Positions 1 to 7,051 are shown, counted from the first letter of the stretch. The stretch: 7,170 bases of DNA from Chitinophaga pinensis (GCA_945872015.1 CAMBYJ010000088.1:1-7170), one strand, 5' to 3'. The notes: generated by a model not told the origin, from the sequence alone. A program made the numbers and translations.

Positions 1-1
1 C

Positions 2-1387
2 ATTTTTTCAGAAGGATTAAAAAAAGAACCAGGCAATTTATTATTACAAATTGGTACAGCAGAATTAAAATTAGCTGTTGGAAATTTAGCAGAGGGTAAA
101 GCAGCCATCGAAGCCACTGTTAAATCTGCAGGTCCAAAAAACGCTACTATTATGGTGGTTGCTGCAGAAGCACTAATTCGTCATAAAAAGGCGCAAGATT
201 TAATGTTAGCAAGAGTGTATTTAGATGCGGCTTTAAAACTAGATGCAAAAAATCCATTGACCTATAATTTAATAGGCGATATCTATTCAGAAGAAAATAA
301 TGGTAGTGAAGCTGCGAAGTATTACAACCTAGCATTAGAAAAAGAAGGTAAATACATTAAATCTGTTTTTCACAAAGGACAATTATATAAAAGATCAATG
401 AGCTACGAAATTGCAATAGCAGAGTTTAATAAAACATTAAGCCTTGATCCTAATTTCGCTCCTGCTTACAGAGAGCTTGGAGAATGTTATTACAAATTAA
501 GAAAGCCTGAACAAGCAAAAGAAAACTATAAAAAATACCTTGAGCTTTCTAAAAACAATAACAGTGCAAGATTACGTTATGCATCCTTCTTATATCAAAG
601 CGGTGAATACAATGATGCTGGCTTCGAACTTTCATTAATCACAAAAGTCGATTCAACTAATATTGGTATGATGAGAATGATGGCCTACGTTAATTATGAA
701 TTAGGTAAAAACGATACGGCTTTAAAAACCATCAGCAAAGTATTTGATATAACTGCTGAGGATACAATTAAACGTCTTGGAAAAGATTATTCATACTTTG
801 GAAAAATTCTAGCTAAAGGTGGAAACGCTGAATTAGGTACATCTTATATTCAAACAGCTTTAACTATTGATCCTAAGCAAGGCGAATTATATGATGATTT
901 AGCGGATATGTATAATAAGCAAAAGAAATATGATTTAAGCGCTTTAACCTATGAAGCGAAAATCAATAATTCTGCAAAGGCTGCTATTACTGATTATTTT
1001 AATATGGGTCGCGCATGGTACAATGCTAAAAACTATGTGAAAGCAGATTCTGCATTCGCAAAAGTTACCGAAATAAATGCAGCATGGCCGAATGGATATT
1101 TCTGGAGAGGACGTGCTAACGCGCAAATTGATAATACTGCTAAAGAAGGATTAGCAAAACCACATTATGCGAAATTTATTGAGTTAGCCAGTGCAGATGC
1201 AGCTAACTTAACAAAGCAAAAAACCAACTTGGTTGAAGCTAATAGTTATTTAGCTTTCGCTGCATTCGTAGATAAAGACTGTAGTTTATCTATCGAATAC
1301 TGGAATAAAGTTTTAGAAATAGATCCAGCTACTAAACAAGCAAAGGATTCGATTGAAGCAATAAAAGCATCGAAAGATTGTAAATAA
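2..1387 (+). CDS. Tetratricopeptide-repeat (TPR) protein, 5'-partial
   Basis: Partial gene: the frame is open from nt 2 to the TAA at 1385-1387, giving 461 visible residues, and the true start lies upstream of the window. An ATG at nt 152 is a poor start because the 50 codons before it are open and have the same helical, Ala/Leu/Lys-rich character. TPR-like helix pairs fill most of it. The clearest are near visible residues 84-117 (NPLTYNLIGDIY, then EAAKYYNLAL), 118-152 (HKGQLYKRSMSYEIAIAEF, then LSLDP) and 153-186 (APAYRELGECYYKL, then QAKENYKKYLEL). A last one near the C-terminus reads SIEYWNKVLEIDP, and the protein ends in KDCK. TPR arrays are protein-protein interaction scaffolds. Large exported or periplasmic TPR proteins are common in Bacteroidota, but the N-terminus that would show a signal peptide is missing, so location is unknown. 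No catalytic domain is visible. The partner and specific role cannot be inferred. Confidence 0.9.
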   Translation: MFSEGLKKEPGNLLLQIGTAELKLAVGNLAEGKAAIEATVKSAGPKNATIMVVAAEALIRHKKAQDLMLARVYLDAALKLDAKNPLTYNLIGDIYSEENNGSEAAKYYNLALEKEGKYIKSVFHKGQLYKRSMSYEIAIAEFNKTLSLDPNFAPAYRELGECYYKLRKPEQAKENYKKYLELSKNNNSARLRYASFLYQSGEYNDAGFELSLITKVDSTNIGMMRMMAYVNYELGKNDTALKTISKVFDITAEDTIKRLGKDYSYFGKILAKGGNAELGTSYIQTALTIDPKQGELYDDLADMYNKQKKYDLSALTYEAKINNSAKAAITDYFNMGRAWYNAKNYVKADSAFAKVTEINAAWPNGYFWRGRANAQIDNTAKEGLAKPHYAKFIELASADAANLTKQKTNLVEANSYLAFAAFVDKDCSLSIEYWNKVLEIDPATKQAKDSIEAIKASKDCK

Positions 1388-1423
1388 AAAAAGGGGGCTT
1401 AAAAATTTAAGCCCCTTTTTTTT
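1386..1423. terminator. Bidirectional intrinsic terminator between convergent genes
   Basis: A near-perfect inverted repeat has left arm GGGGCTTAAA at 1394-1403 and right arm TTTAAGCCCC at 1406-1415, with a 2-nt centre (realistically a 4- to 6-nt loop). It is preceded by seven A (1386-1392) and followed by eight T (1416-1423). It therefore has a GC-clamped stem and a U-tract when read on either strand. It lies at the stop codons of both convergent genes: TAA at 1385-1387 on the plus strand and TAA at 1424-1422 on the minus strand. It should end both the TPR transcript and the proS-operon transcript. Confidence 0.93.
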
Positions 1424-2105
1424 ATGCGATCACATCATCATCTTGTTGATTGCGGAATTTAAATCCGACTTTTTTACCATCATACATTGACGTTTCAATC
1501 ATGTAGGTTAATGCATCGTGTACTGTAATTTCACGCATGGCATCGATTGGAGGTACAATAGCATCAGTATCTAATGCATTAATCAAAAACTGATCTATTA
1601 ATTTTTTTAAGGTATCGTTTGAAATTGTATCTGAAGTGAAATTATTAAACAAAATTCCAATCTGCTTTTTACCCTCTACAAAAAAATGATTTTCTGAATT
1701 AATAAAGATCCTCCCTAACAACTGACCAAGCTCTCCTCGACGTTCAAACTTCATAGCATCGGCCATAAAATTATAAACGGAAATCATTCCACAAACGGAG
1801 CGGTCGTGATTAAGGCTTACATAGTTGGATTTAGTTAATGGGTGCGTTGCATCAAACGCAAATGCATTGGTATGCATGATAAATATTAAAACATCATCTG
1901 CAACCTTCAACTCAGCTTCAAAGGTGCCCCTGTCTGTATATTTCACTTTAATACGAGGGTCATTTAATAGCATGATGTGTTTTAGTTCTTTTTCATATTC
2001 GATTAGCATGTGCTTAATCAATGAAAATGCTGCAAAGGTTGTATCCGTTGCATTTTTTGCATTCTTAACCTTTGTGTTTAGTAAATGAAGAATCTGTTCG
2101 TTCAT
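1422..2105 (-). CDS. Conserved-looking hypothetical protein downstream of proS
   Basis: A 227-residue protein I do not recognise. It has no signal peptide or hydrophobic membrane segment and looks cytosolic with mixed alpha/beta character. The N-terminal ~45 residues are probably helical (LLNTKVKNAKNATD, then a LIKHMLIEYEKELKHI helix). A strand-rich middle follows (RIKVKYTDRGTFEAELKVADDVLIFIMHT, split here as RIKVKYTDRG and ADDVLIFIMHT), then HFFVEGKKQIGILFNNF around residues 140-157. The tail is charged and polar (NQQDDDVIA). It starts 6 bp after the proS stop codon with only an AT-rich AATATT before the ATG and no Shine-Dalgarno match, so it is probably translated from the proS transcript. 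It ends at the bidirectional terminator. That makes it the last gene of a two-gene unit, but linkage to proS alone does not establish a role in translation. No catalytic signature was seen. Length, codon use and the clean terminator support a real gene. Confidence 0.85.
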   Translation of the reverse strand: MNEQILHLLNTKVKNAKNATDTTFAAFSLIKHMLIEYEKELKHIMLLNDPRIKVKYTDRGTFEAELKVADDVLIFIMHTNAFAFDATHPLTKSNYVSLNHDRSVCGMISVYNFMADAMKFERRGELGQLLGRIFINSENHFFVEGKKQIGILFNNFTSDTISNDTLKKLIDQFLINALDTDAIVPPIDAMREITVHDALTYMIETSMYDGKKVGFKFRNQQDDDVIA

Positions 2106-2111
2106 AATATT

Positions 2112-3587
2112 TTAATAAGCTCTTGCAAAAAGTACTCTTTGACCTGATGGATTTCCAGTTAAAATACACTGACCTTCTTCTTCTGGATTATCCATTGGTA
2201 TACATCTGATTGTTGCCTTAGATAGTTCTTTGATTTTTTCTTCTGTCTCTGTTGAGCCATCCCAATGTGCGTAAACAAAGCCACCCTTATTATCCAGGAT
2301 ATCTATGAATTCATCCCATGAATCCGCACGATTCGTTTTTTCTTCTCTTAAGTCAAGGGCTTTTCTGTAGATATTATCCTGAATTTGCTCTAACAAATGT
2401 TCAATTTTCAAATGTAAATCTGTCATTTGATACACTGCCTTTTCCTTTGTATCTCTTCTTGCAACTTCAACAGTTCCGTTTTCTAAATCACGAGGACCAA
2501 TTGCTATTCTTACAGGAACCCCTTTCAACTCATACTCTGCAAATTTCCAGCCCGGCTTATGTGTATCGCGGTTGTCATACTTCACTGAAATCCCTCTTTT
2601 TTCCAATGACTTTTTTAATTCAGCAACCTTTTCATTGATTGCATTCAATTGCTCATCATTTTTAAAAATCGGAACAATTACCACTTGAATAGGTGCTAAT
2701 CGAGGAGGAAGAACTAATCCGTCATTGTCAGAATGGCTCATTATTAATGCTCCCATCAAACGAGTAGAAACTCCCCACGAAGTAGCCCAAACAAATTCTT
2801 GCTTCCCTTCTCGGTTAGTATATTTTACATCAAATGCTTTAGCGAAATTCTGACCTAGAAAATGAGATGTACCTGCTTGCAATGCCTTTCCATCTTGCAT
2901 CATCGCTTCAATGCAATAAGTGTCTAATGCACCTGCAAATCGCTCATTTGGCGACTTCATTCCTTTTATCACTGGAATAGCTAAAATATTCTCAGCAAAG
3001 TCAGCATAGACATTCAACATTTTAATTGTCTCTTCTACTGCTTCTTCTGCTGTTGCATGCGCGGTATGTCCTTCCTGCCATAAAAATTCGGCAGTGCGTA
3101 GGAACAACCTTGTTTTCATTTCCCAACGAACAACATTTGCCCACTGATTAACAAGTATTGGTAAATCGCGGTAAGATTCTATCCAACCTCTATATGTGTT
3201 CCAGATTATCGTTTCAGAAGTCGGTCGAACAATAAGCTCTTCTTCTAGCTTAGCATCTTCATCTACAATAATACCTTTCCCATCTGGATCATTTTTTAAT
3301 CGGTAATGAGTTACTACAGCACATTCTTTCGCAAAGCCATCCACATGACTAGCCTCTTTACTAAAAAATGATTTAGGAATAAACAGAGGGAAATATGCAT
3401 TAACGTGTCCTGTTTCTTTGAAACGACGATCAAGTTCTTGTTGCATTTTTTCCCATATTGCATAGCCATACGGCTTTATTACCATACAACCTCTAACTGC
3501 AGAATGCTCTGCCAAATCTGCCTTCATAACAAGGTCTTGATACCATTGAGAGTAATTTTCTTCCCTAGATGTTAATTGTTCGCTCAT
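2112..3587 (-). CDS. proS: Prolyl-tRNA synthetase (proline--tRNA ligase), class II, short type without editing insertion
   Basis: Charges tRNA-Pro with proline using ATP, in the cytosol (EC 6.1.1.15). The 491-residue protein is full length for the archaeal/eukaryote-like (ProS type 3) form. Class II motif 1 lies at about residues 31-71 (VRGCMVIKPYG to FPLFIP). The proline/ATP pocket shows RPTSE at 121-125. Motif 2 lies at about 150-177, with RTAEFLWQEGHTAH at 164-177, and motif 3 is TSWGVSTR at 269-276. The anticodon-binding domain covers about 298-398, and a C-terminal domain of about 415-491 ends in FARAY, with the terminal Tyr typical of this type. There is no large insertion between motifs 2 and 3, so the bacterial cis-editing domain is absent. 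In the C-terminal domain only C474 seems to remain of the zinc-site cysteines. The ATG at 3587 is the first start after an in-frame TAA (3602-3600). It is co-directional with the unknown gene 6 bp downstream and divergent from the lipoprotein gene. Confidence 0.98.
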   Translation of the reverse strand: MSEQLTSREENYSQWYQDLVMKADLAEHSAVRGCMVIKPYGYAIWEKMQQELDRRFKETGHVNAYFPLFIPKSFFSKEASHVDGFAKECAVVTHYRLKNDPDGKGIIVDEDAKLEEELIVRPTSETIIWNTYRGWIESYRDLPILVNQWANVVRWEMKTRLFLRTAEFLWQEGHTAHATAEEAVEETIKMLNVYADFAENILAIPVIKGMKSPNERFAGALDTYCIEAMMQDGKALQAGTSHFLGQNFAKAFDVKYTNREGKQEFVWATSWGVSTRLMGALIMSHSDNDGLVLPPRLAPIQVVIVPIFKNDEQLNAINEKVAELKKSLEKRGISVKYDNRDTHKPGWKFAEYELKGVPVRIAIGPRDLENGTVEVARRDTKEKAVYQMTDLHLKIEHLLEQIQDNIYRKALDLREEKTNRADSWDEFIDILDNKGGFVYAHWDGSTETEEKIKELSKATIRCIPMDNPEEEGQCILTGNPSGQRVLFARAY

Positions 3588-3692
3588 ACATTTATAAATT
3601 TACCCAAAATATTTTTGGCATTGTGTTTGCCTATTGATTTAACAACAAAATTGAATAACTAACAGCATAAAAACAATTTAATTCTATCATTT
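3588..3692. promoter_or_regulatory. Divergent intergenic region holding start signals for proS and the lipoprotein gene
   Basis: The 105-bp gap between two divergent start codons must contain the upstream signals of both genes unless a promoter lies inside a coding region. It is AT-rich. I see no confident match to the Bacteroidota promoter pattern (TTTG about 20 bp before TAnnTTTG). The nearest on the minus strand is TATTTTG within 3613-3606, which is one base short in the spacer. It contains an inverted repeat CCAAAA-TAT-TTTTGG (3604-3618), directly followed by GGCA (3617-3620) and TGCC (3628-3631). Neither start codon has a Shine-Dalgarno sequence. The functional assignment comes from gene arrangement only. 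Confidence 0.45.
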
Positions 3693-3779
3693 ATGAAATC
3701 TCTGACACAAATAATTAAATTGAACCCTTTCAAATCCACTCTTTTCTTAACTTTTCTAACCCTTTCAACTATTTCTTGC
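3693..3779 (+). other. Signal peptide with putative lipobox (C29)
   Basis: Codons 1-29 encode a basic N-region with Lys at 2, 9 and 14, a hydrophobic segment from about 16 to 28 and Cys at 29 in the context STISC-SSN. The -1 Ser fits signal peptidase II, while Thr at -3 is unusual. Ser at +2 would not cause inner-membrane retention by the E. coli rule. The acidic surface-export motif described right after the Cys in some Bacteroidota lipoproteins is not evident; the first acidic pair is at residues 40-41. Confidence 0.6.
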
Positions 3780-5414
3780 TCCTCTAATCGTTACACTACG
3801 CGTAGTTCTGATGATGTTTATTTTACAAGTGTTCCCCCTTCGGAACAAGCGAGCAACTACTCGCAAAATAGCGACGATCAGTCCAACAATTCAAATCAGG
3901 ACCAAGATCAGAATTCAACCGTTGATTACTCTAATTCATCAGACCAGGGAAATACCAATTATTATACGGTAAATTCTGACCCTGATGATAGCACGAACAA
4001 TTATTCGAATACTACTTCCAGTCGTTCTAGTGATGGTAATGGTAATACCTATATCACTAATAATTATTATGATGAAGATGACTATTACGATTATGCATAT
4101 ACTGCGCGATTAAGAAGATTTAATCATCCATGTGGCTGGAATTATTACGACCCATATTATACTAACATGTATTGGTATGATTATAATCCTTATTCATATG
4201 GAGTAAGTGTTTATACAACTTACAGCTGGTGGGGATTAACCACTACTTACAGCTACAACAATTGGTGGCCAAACTGGGGTTATGGTTGGGGAGGAAATTG
4301 TTTTAATAGTTGGGGTAATGGTTGGGGATACAACAACTATTGGAATGGATATAACAATGGTTATTGGAATGGATACTACGCCGGATTATACAACGGAAGT
4401 TTCAATCCGTATTACTTCAATAGTATGGACTCTTATAGTTATTATTACGGACCAAGAGGTGGAAGAAATAACGGACATATTGCGCATAATACGCCAAGAA
4501 GAGGGTCGAGTGTTTCACAATTATACAATGAACTGGGAGTAGAAAAAGAAAACGACCATTTGGTTGCTAATGATGGAATTCAAGCAATTGGAAGACCGAA
4601 AAGAGAAATCAAATCCGACTATCAAAATACGAATACAAATAACCAGGGTGAAATAAAAACAACCCCAGGAAAAAATAACACTACTATTACAACACCTAAA
4701 GGTGAGAATGCTAATACTAATTTAAATAACAATACAACTAACGGCTCAAATCAAAACAATAGTAACACCCCTAGAAGTAATAGCAATTTTAACACAATAA
4801 ATAATCAGGGAGATACTTACAGCAATCCGAAAAACTATTCTCCAACGCCAAAGAATAATCAACCATCAGAGAATAATTATAGTAATCCGAAAAACAATAA
4901 CACTACAACACCGAAGAACAACCAACCTTCAGAGAATAATTATAGTACTCCGAAAAACAATAACACTACAACGCCGAAGAACAACCAACCATCGGAGAAT
5001 AATTATAGCACTCCGAAAAATAATAACACTACAACGCCGAAGAACAACCAACCATCGGAGAATAATTACACGACACCTAGAAATAATAACACTACAACGC
5101 CAAAAAACAATAATCAGCCTTCGGAGAATAATTATAGCACTCCAAGAAATAACAACAACACTCCAAAAAATAATAATAGCACGCCGAAAAGTAATAGCCA
5201 GCCTTCAGAAAATAATTATAGCACACCGAAAAATAATAATAATAGCACACCGAAAAATAATAATTACTCACAGCCAAGAAACAACGAAAATAATGTAACA
5301 CCTCGTAGTAACAATTCATCTCCAAGAAACAACACACCATCCTATTCTACTCCTAGAAACAGCGGTGGTGGAAACTCAGGTGGTGGATCTGTTGGAGGAG
5401 GCAGAAGAAGATAA
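3693..5414 (+). CDS. Putative surface lipoprotein, Asn/Tyr-rich low complexity with 21-residue tandem repeats
   Basis: A 573-residue protein of unknown function. The N-terminus is signal-like: Lys residues to position 14, a hydrophobic core STLFLTFLTLSTIS, then C29. TISC is a weak lipobox because it has Thr rather than Leu at -3, so lipidation is probable, not certain. Order after that: a Ser/Asp/Asn/Gln-rich linker (30-118) with SSDDVYFTS near its start; an acidic Tyr stretch (YYDEDDYYDY, 125-134); RLRRFNHPCGWNYYDPYYTNMYW (139-161, here cited as RRFNHPCGWNYYDP); an aromatic W/Y/G/N-rich middle to about 258; a more ordinary segment around 271-310 (SSVSQLYNELGVEKEND); Asn/Thr/Pro-rich repeats (311-555); and a Gly-rich tail ending GGGRRR. 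I recall Bacteroidota proteins with similar RRF...YYDPYYT segments, but no function for them. The ATG is the first start after an in-frame TAA (3660-3662), with no Shine-Dalgarno. An extracellular, structural or adhesive role is inference from composition. Confidence 0.88.
   Translation: MKSLTQIIKLNPFKSTLFLTFLTLSTISCSSNRYTTRSSDDVYFTSVPPSEQASNYSQNSDDQSNNSNQDQDQNSTVDYSNSSDQGNTNYYTVNSDPDDSTNNYSNTTSSRSSDGNGNTYITNNYYDEDDYYDYAYTARLRRFNHPCGWNYYDPYYTNMYWYDYNPYSYGVSVYTTYSWWGLTTTYSYNNWWPNWGYGWGGNCFNSWGNGWGYNNYWNGYNNGYWNGYYAGLYNGSFNPYYFNSMDSYSYYYGPRGGRNNGHIAHNTPRRGSSVSQLYNELGVEKENDHLVANDGIQAIGRPKREIKSDYQNTNTNNQGEIKTTPGKNNTTITTPKGENANTNLNNNTTNGSNQNNSNTPRSNSNFNTINNQGDTYSNPKNYSPTPKNNQPSENNYSNPKNNNTTTPKNNQPSENNYSTPKNNNTTTPKNNQPSENNYSTPKNNNTTTPKNNQPSENNYTTPRNNNTTTPKNNNQPSENNYSTPRNNNNTPKNNNSTPKSNSQPSENNYSTPKNNNNSTPKNNNYSQPRNNENNVTPRSNNSSPRNNTPSYSTPRNSGGGNSGGGSVGGGRRR
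4854..5168 (+). repeat. Five in-frame 63-bp tandem repeats (21 residues each)
   Basis: Units lie at 4854-4916, 4917-4979, 4980-5042, 5043-5105 and 5106-5168. Each encodes NNQPSENNYSTPK followed by NNNTTTPK, with small variations. Units 1-4 are colinear; unit 1 and unit 2 differ at about five bases. Unit 4 changes YSTPK to YTTPR. Unit 5 gains one Asn before QPSENNY and loses one Thr later, keeping 21 codons. Degenerate copies flank the array: NPKNYSPTPK before it (4824-4853), and a sixth QPSENNYSTPK copy and shorter STPKNNN or PRNN pieces after it (to about 5350). The exact 3n period and conserved reading frame show expansion inside a translated gene. It is not a CRISPR array because it has no spacers. 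Confidence 0.95.
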
Positions 5415-5434
5415 TTCAATTTGAATATAATTCG

Positions 5435-5470
5435 AGAACTGCTACTAATTTGTAGCAGTTCTTATTTTAT
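5435..5470 (+). terminator. Hairpin with T-rich tail, probable intrinsic terminator of the lipoprotein gene
   Basis: Perfect 10-bp stem GAACTGCTAC (5436-5445) and GTAGCAGTTC (5452-5461), extended by A5435-T5462, with loop TAATTT (5446-5451). A T-rich but interrupted tail, TTATTTTAT (5462-5470), follows. It begins 20 bp after the lipoprotein stop codon and ends 9 bp before the next ATG, so it is also in, or overlaps, the leader or promoter of the barrel gene. The broken T-tract makes termination likely but possibly partial. Confidence 0.75.
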
Positions 5471-5479
5471 CAAGACAGT

Positions 5480-7051
5480 ATGAAAAAAATAATTACAACC
5501 ATCCTATTATCATTTTTATTTAATAACGGATTTTCGCAAAATGATGGCGATATGTTACGCTACTCGATGCTTAACTATGGCGGCACAAGTCGATCGTTAG
5601 GTATGGCAAACTCTTTTGGCGCTTTAGGAGCAGACATGAGTAGTACAGCAACCAATCCAGCAGGTTTAGGCATGTATCGGTCGGGAGAAATCAGTTTGTC
5701 ATTAGGATTTCATAACCGATTTGTAAACGATCAGCTTTTTAATTCAAATAAAGAAAGTAATCAATTTAAGATGGCATTTAGTAATGCTGGAATGTTGTGG
5801 CATTTTGAAAATCAGAATTACAGTAAATGGAAGGGCTGGACTTTTGCAATGGCCTATAATCAAACCAATAATTTTTCTTCTGATAATTTCGCATCAGGCT
5901 TTAACGGCAATAATTCTATTCTACATTCTTTCTGTGAAGAACTAGGAAAACTTGATCCAACATTAAATGTTGTAGATAATATTCAAACTTATTCGGCATA
6001 TACTGCATATTCAGCATATAATGGTGATAATGCAGCTTTCTTGACAACTGACTATCCATTTGATGTTGATTTAGCATGGCAAACATTTTTAATCGATAGT
6101 GTTAATTCAGATGCTGGGCAAACGTATTATTTCAATGCAGTTCCGTTTGGAGGAGTACAACAATCTAAAAGAACGAGAACAAGAGGTGGGCAAGGAGAAT
6201 TCGATATTACCTTAGCAAATAACTTTGAAAACAAATTATTTTTCGGAGTGACAATCGGATTTGCCTCGGTAAATTTTAGTCAAACTACCAATTGGAGAGA
6301 ATATGATAGTCAAGATTCGATTCCAGGATTTTATTCGCTCGATTACAATACAGAGCTAAACACAACAGGAAGTGCGGTTAACTTCAAATTTGGTGTTATA
6401 TACAAGCCAATTGATGCTATGCGAATCGGAATTGCTTTTCATACACCTAGCAGTTATTTGTTAACTGATGATTATTCATCTACTATTAATGCTAAACTTG
6501 AAAGTTCAACGGGAAGTATTATCGAAAATGATTATGCATCGCCGTTGTCTATTCCATTTCAATATCGAATAATGACTCCCTTAAAACTAATTACTAGCAT
6601 TGCAGGGCTAACATCAAAAGTTGGTGCTGTTAATTTAGACTATGAATATAACGACTATTCGAAGGGAAGCGTTTATACTAATGATGCTAGTTTTAACCCA
6701 TTTTTTAACGATGCAAGGGAAGCAATTAAAATAAAATATCAGGCGACACACACTATTCGTATAGGTGCTGAAGCTATATTATATAACTGGAGAGTGCGCG
6801 CAGGAGCAAGTTATGCCACATCACCATTCAAATCGCAATTCAGACTTAATACTTTTTCAGATTTAAGCAGGAAGACTTTCACTACAGGATTTGGCTATAA
6901 AGGTGAACGCTATTTCTTTGATATGGCGTTAGCCTATTCAACATTCGGCTCAGTTGAAAAACAATATACACTTGAAAATGGTAATGAAGGATTGATAGAA
7001 TCGAATTATAGTGATACCCGCGTATTATTTACAGTTGGAAAAAAATTCTAA
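5480..7051 (+). CDS. Outer-membrane transport protein, OMPP1/FadL/TodX-like beta-barrel
   Basis: A 523-residue exported barrel protein, about the usual length for Bacteroidota members of this family (often labelled 'hemin receptor' without proof). A signal peptide, MKKIITTILLSFLFNNGFSQ, ends in a Gln-type site common in this phylum. The family's N-terminal region is clear: RYSMLNYGGTSRSLGMANSF (28-47), then GALGADMSSTATNPAGLGMY (47-66), whose NPAG (59-62) is the FadL-like hatch signature. The rest alternates polar and aromatic residues as in transmembrane strands, and the protein ends in VGKKF, with the C-terminal Phe expected for BAM-dependent barrels. FadL-type proteins carry hydrophobic compounds such as long-chain fatty acids across the outer membrane; the substrate here is not known. 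The ATG follows an in-frame TAG at 5453-5455. From memory, a gene of this family often lies next to proS in Flavobacteria; here the lipoprotein gene separates them. Its stop overlaps that of the convergent next gene. Confidence 0.88.
   Translation: MKKIITTILLSFLFNNGFSQNDGDMLRYSMLNYGGTSRSLGMANSFGALGADMSSTATNPAGLGMYRSGEISLSLGFHNRFVNDQLFNSNKESNQFKMAFSNAGMLWHFENQNYSKWKGWTFAMAYNQTNNFSSDNFASGFNGNNSILHSFCEELGKLDPTLNVVDNIQTYSAYTAYSAYNGDNAAFLTTDYPFDVDLAWQTFLIDSVNSDAGQTYYFNAVPFGGVQQSKRTRTRGGQGEFDITLANNFENKLFFGVTIGFASVNFSQTTNWREYDSQDSIPGFYSLDYNTELNTTGSAVNFKFGVIYKPIDAMRIGIAFHTPSSYLLTDDYSSTINAKLESSTGSIIENDYASPLSIPFQYRIMTPLKLITSIAGLTSKVGAVNLDYEYNDYSKGSVYTNDASFNPFFNDAREAIKIKYQATHTIRIGAEAILYNWRVRAGASYATSPFKSQFRLNTFSDLSRKTFTTGFGYKGERYFFDMALAYSTFGSVEKQYTLENGNEGLIESNYSDTRVLFTVGKKF

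Noticed and set aside
152..154. ATG at 152 as the start of the TPR gene
   Set aside because: The frame is open back to nt 2 with TPR-like amino-acid content, so the real start lies outside the window.
1825..2088. Plus-strand open frame opposite the unknown 227-residue gene
   Set aside because: It is antisense to a better supported gene that is coupled to proS and ends at a terminator; no start signal or recognisable protein features.
2318..2638. Plus-strand open frame of 106 codons opposite proS
   Set aside because: It is an antisense shadow of a clearly identified, conserved synthetase gene.
3588..3692. T-box or other tRNA-sensing leader ahead of proS
   Set aside because: The leader is only about 105 bp, has no T-box-like conserved element or terminator hairpin, and I do not expect T-boxes in this phylum.
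4282..4542. Plus-strand open frame of 86 codons inside the lipoprotein gene
   Set aside because: It lies in another frame of the low-complexity aromatic region, with a biased Met/Ile/Thr/Val composition expected from a shifted reading of TAT/AAT/GGA codons; no independent start signal.
5092..5340. Minus-strand open frame of 82 codons opposite the repeat array
   Set aside because: Its Tyr/Cys/Phe-rich repeated sequence is simply the antisense of the Asn/Thr/Pro repeats, where stop codons are rare by composition.
4854..5350. CRISPR-like regular repeat array
   Set aside because: The 63-bp units are directly adjacent with no unique spacers, are exact multiples of three and translate to a conserved peptide repeat inside a long open frame; no cas-like gene is nearby.
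5414..5426. ATTCAA-T-TTGAAT palindrome after the lipoprotein stop codon as an operator
   Set aside because: Only six base pairs per arm in AT-rich DNA; too likely by chance to call as a separate site.
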